Source: Actibacterium sp. XHP0104 (GTDB taxonomy: Bacteria > Pseudomonadota > Alphaproteobacteria > Rhodobacterales > Rhodobacteraceae). Taken from it: a stretch of DNA of 64,000 bases. Below are positions 62,946-64,000 of this stretch, piece by piece (position 1 is the stretch's first letter; the number at the start of each line of letters is the position of its first letter). The notes beneath the pieces are model-generated. The model did no database searches. It was not told the DNA's origin and saw only the letters and a list, made by a program, of their open reading frames with translations. The position numbers and the translations under genes are program-made. The stretch lies in the NCBI RefSeq assembly GCF_025751515.1, contig NZ_JAOWLE010000001.1:372001-436000 (forward strand), written 5' to 3'.

Positions 62946-64000
62946 TTACAGCCCGTTCTGGAACTCGTCGATCAACAGGCGCACCACGTCGCGCAGCGCC
63001 TCGCGATCCTCTTTGCCATCGGCCAGCGCGGCCTCGTAGGTGCGGCGCTGGCGGTCGGCGCTGGTGCCATGGGCGATGATGTCGCGGGTGGCCTGCAATT
63101 CGGACAGGCATCCCAGCGCGGCGGCATCCTCGGACAAAAGCTCGATCATTTCCTCGACCAGTGCGGCCATCGGCGTGATGCAGCCCTGGCCCAGGTCGAT
63201 CAGCCCCTCGGTGATGCCGTAACGCTGGGCGCGCCAGCGGTTTTCGGCGATCAGGAACGGATCATAGAGGCGCCATTGCTGGTTGCGCTGTTTCAGCCGG
63301 TACAGCATCCGTGCCATGCATTGCGCCAGCGCCGCCAGCGACAGGGCGTGTTCCAGCTTGGGGCTGACGTCGCAGATCCGCACCTCGAGCGTGGGGAACC
63401 GGGCCGAGGGGCGCAGGTCCCACCAGATCTTGCTGCTGTCCTCGATCAGGTTCAGGTCGATCAGCGTGTCGACCATCTGGCGATAATGGTCCCAGCTTTG
63501 GGCGCGCGGCGGCAGGCCGGTGCGGGGCAGGTTGTCGAACACGGTCAGGCGATACGAGGCCAGGCCGGTGTCGATGCCCTGCCAGAACGGCGACGAGGTG
63601 CTGAGCGCCAGCAAGTGCGGCAGGAAATACGACATCTGGTTCATCAGGTCGATGCGGTCGGATTCGTCGTCGATGCCGATATGAACATGCATGCCGCAGA
63701 TCAGCATCCGCCGCGCGACGCCGGCCAGCAGCTTGCTCAGCTCGTTATAGCGCTGCTTGTCGGTATGGTGCTGCTGTTTCCAGTCGGCAAAGGGGTGGCA
63801 CGAGGCGGCGATCGGGGCCAGGCCGTGTTTGTCGGCGATGCGGGCGACGGTGCGGCGCAGGTGGCGCAGGTCGTCGCGGGCCTCGGACACGGTCTTGCAG
63901 ACATGAGTGCCGATCTCGACCTGGCATTGCAGGAACTCGGGGCTGAACTGGCCGGCCAGTTCGGCGGTGCATTCCTCCATCAGCTCGGCCGGCGCCATGG
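62946..64000 (-). CDS. YbdK-type carboxylate-amine ligase (glutamate-cysteine ligase-like), N-terminus cut
   Basis: The fragment (350 residues from the first in-window Met at 63998, but the frame stays open to base 64000) belongs to the type 2 glutamate-cysteine ligase family: [67 protein letters not shown] and the C-terminal [11 protein letters not shown]. The expected start with the family's GIEEE motif is missing, so the true start lies beyond the window and the in-frame ATG is probably internal. The family has weak glutamate-cysteine ligase activity in E. coli YbdK; its physiological product is uncertain. Confidence 0.88.
   Translation of the reverse strand, partial: MAPAELMEECTAELAGQFSPEFLQCQVEIGTHVCKTVSEARDDLRHLRRTVARIADKHGLAPIAASCHPFADWKQQHHTDKQRYNELSKLLAGVARRMLICGMHVHIGIDDESDRIDLMNQMSYFLPHLLALSTSSPFWQGIDTGLASYRLTVFDNLPRTGLPPRAQSWDHYRQMVDTLIDLNLIEDSSKIWWDLRPSARFPTLEVRICDVSPKLEHALSLAALAQCMARMLYRLKQRNQQWRLYDPFLIAENRWRAQRYGITEGLIDLGQGCITPMAALVEEMIELLSEDAAALGCLSELQATRDIIAHGTSADRQRRTYEAALADGKEDREALRDVVRLLIDEFQNGL

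Overview
The window is a GC-rich stretch of ordinary chromosome from an alphaproteobacterium, almost certainly a member of the Rhodobacterales (Roseobacter/Rhodobacter group). The evidence is a Shemin-pathway 5-aminolevulinate synthase (hemA), an FnrL-like site in front of it, an alphaproteobacterial LexA box (GTTC-N7-GTTC) in front of uvrA, a DksA with a degenerate zinc finger, and many Rhodobacterales-type small families (DUF2927, DUF4167, DUF2189, DUF455, DUF924, DUF2892). I see no phage, transposon, CRISPR array, tRNA or rRNA. Genes are dense and often joined by 4-bp ATGA or 1-bp TGATG overlaps. The genes at both window edges are cut.

Layout. 1-5.4 kb: end-cut M20 peptidase, small secreted protein, hemA, RodZ-like protein, ispG. 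5.4-10.3 kb, minus strand: a likely operon of moxR, a GNAT acetyltransferase, a DUF2927 lipoprotein, a 54-residue membrane protein, a CoxE-type VWA protein and an M48 protease. 10.4-15.8 kb, plus strand: dksA, an FAD monooxygenase, an agmatinase-family enzyme, prfA-prmC and a DUF4167 gene. 15.8-23.3 kb, minus strand: the envelope cluster lptF-lptG-lptD-surA-pdxA-rsmA. 23.4-25.3 kb: pepA-holC, read divergently from lptF. 25.4-33.6 kb, mostly minus strand: a retropepsin-like protease, MarC, an ABC-F ATPase, a small secreted protein, ndk (plus), a DUF2892/MBL pair, MarR, a DsbA-like oxidoreductase and a BepA-like M48/TPR protease. 33.7-41.4 kb: aminotransferase, amidase, methyltransferase (minus), PBP1A, prfB, DUF2189. 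41.4-44.8 kb, minus strand: bactofilin with an M23 peptidase, then DUF455 and Bcp. 44.9-52.8 kb: an AsmA/YhdP-like protein, queA, an MFS transporter, DUF924 and lpd. 52.9-64 kb: DUF1330/LysR divergent pair, rhodanese, uvrA, a small secreted protein, DUF2892, a Crp/Fnr regulator in line with three valine-degradation genes, an L,D-transpeptidase and a cut YbdK-type ligase.

Themes. Much of the window builds the cell envelope: LPS transport (lptDFG), OMP chaperoning (surA), peptidoglycan enzymes (PBP1A, amidase, M23, L,D-transpeptidase) and an AsmA-like lipid-transport candidate. Translation termination is also well represented (prfA, prmC, prfB).

No plainly new system stands out. The most informative non-coding signal is a pair of near-identical sites, 24 kb apart, matching ATTC-N8-GAAT, the sequence bound by SqrR/BigR-type sulfide/persulfide-sensing repressors. 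One lies before the DUF2892-MBL pair and the other before the rhodanese gene, which suggests a small reactive-sulfur regulon. The MoxR/VWA operon, with its tiny membrane protein and a perfect 13-bp inverted repeat between moxR and the next gene, is the most interesting uncharacterised gene set.
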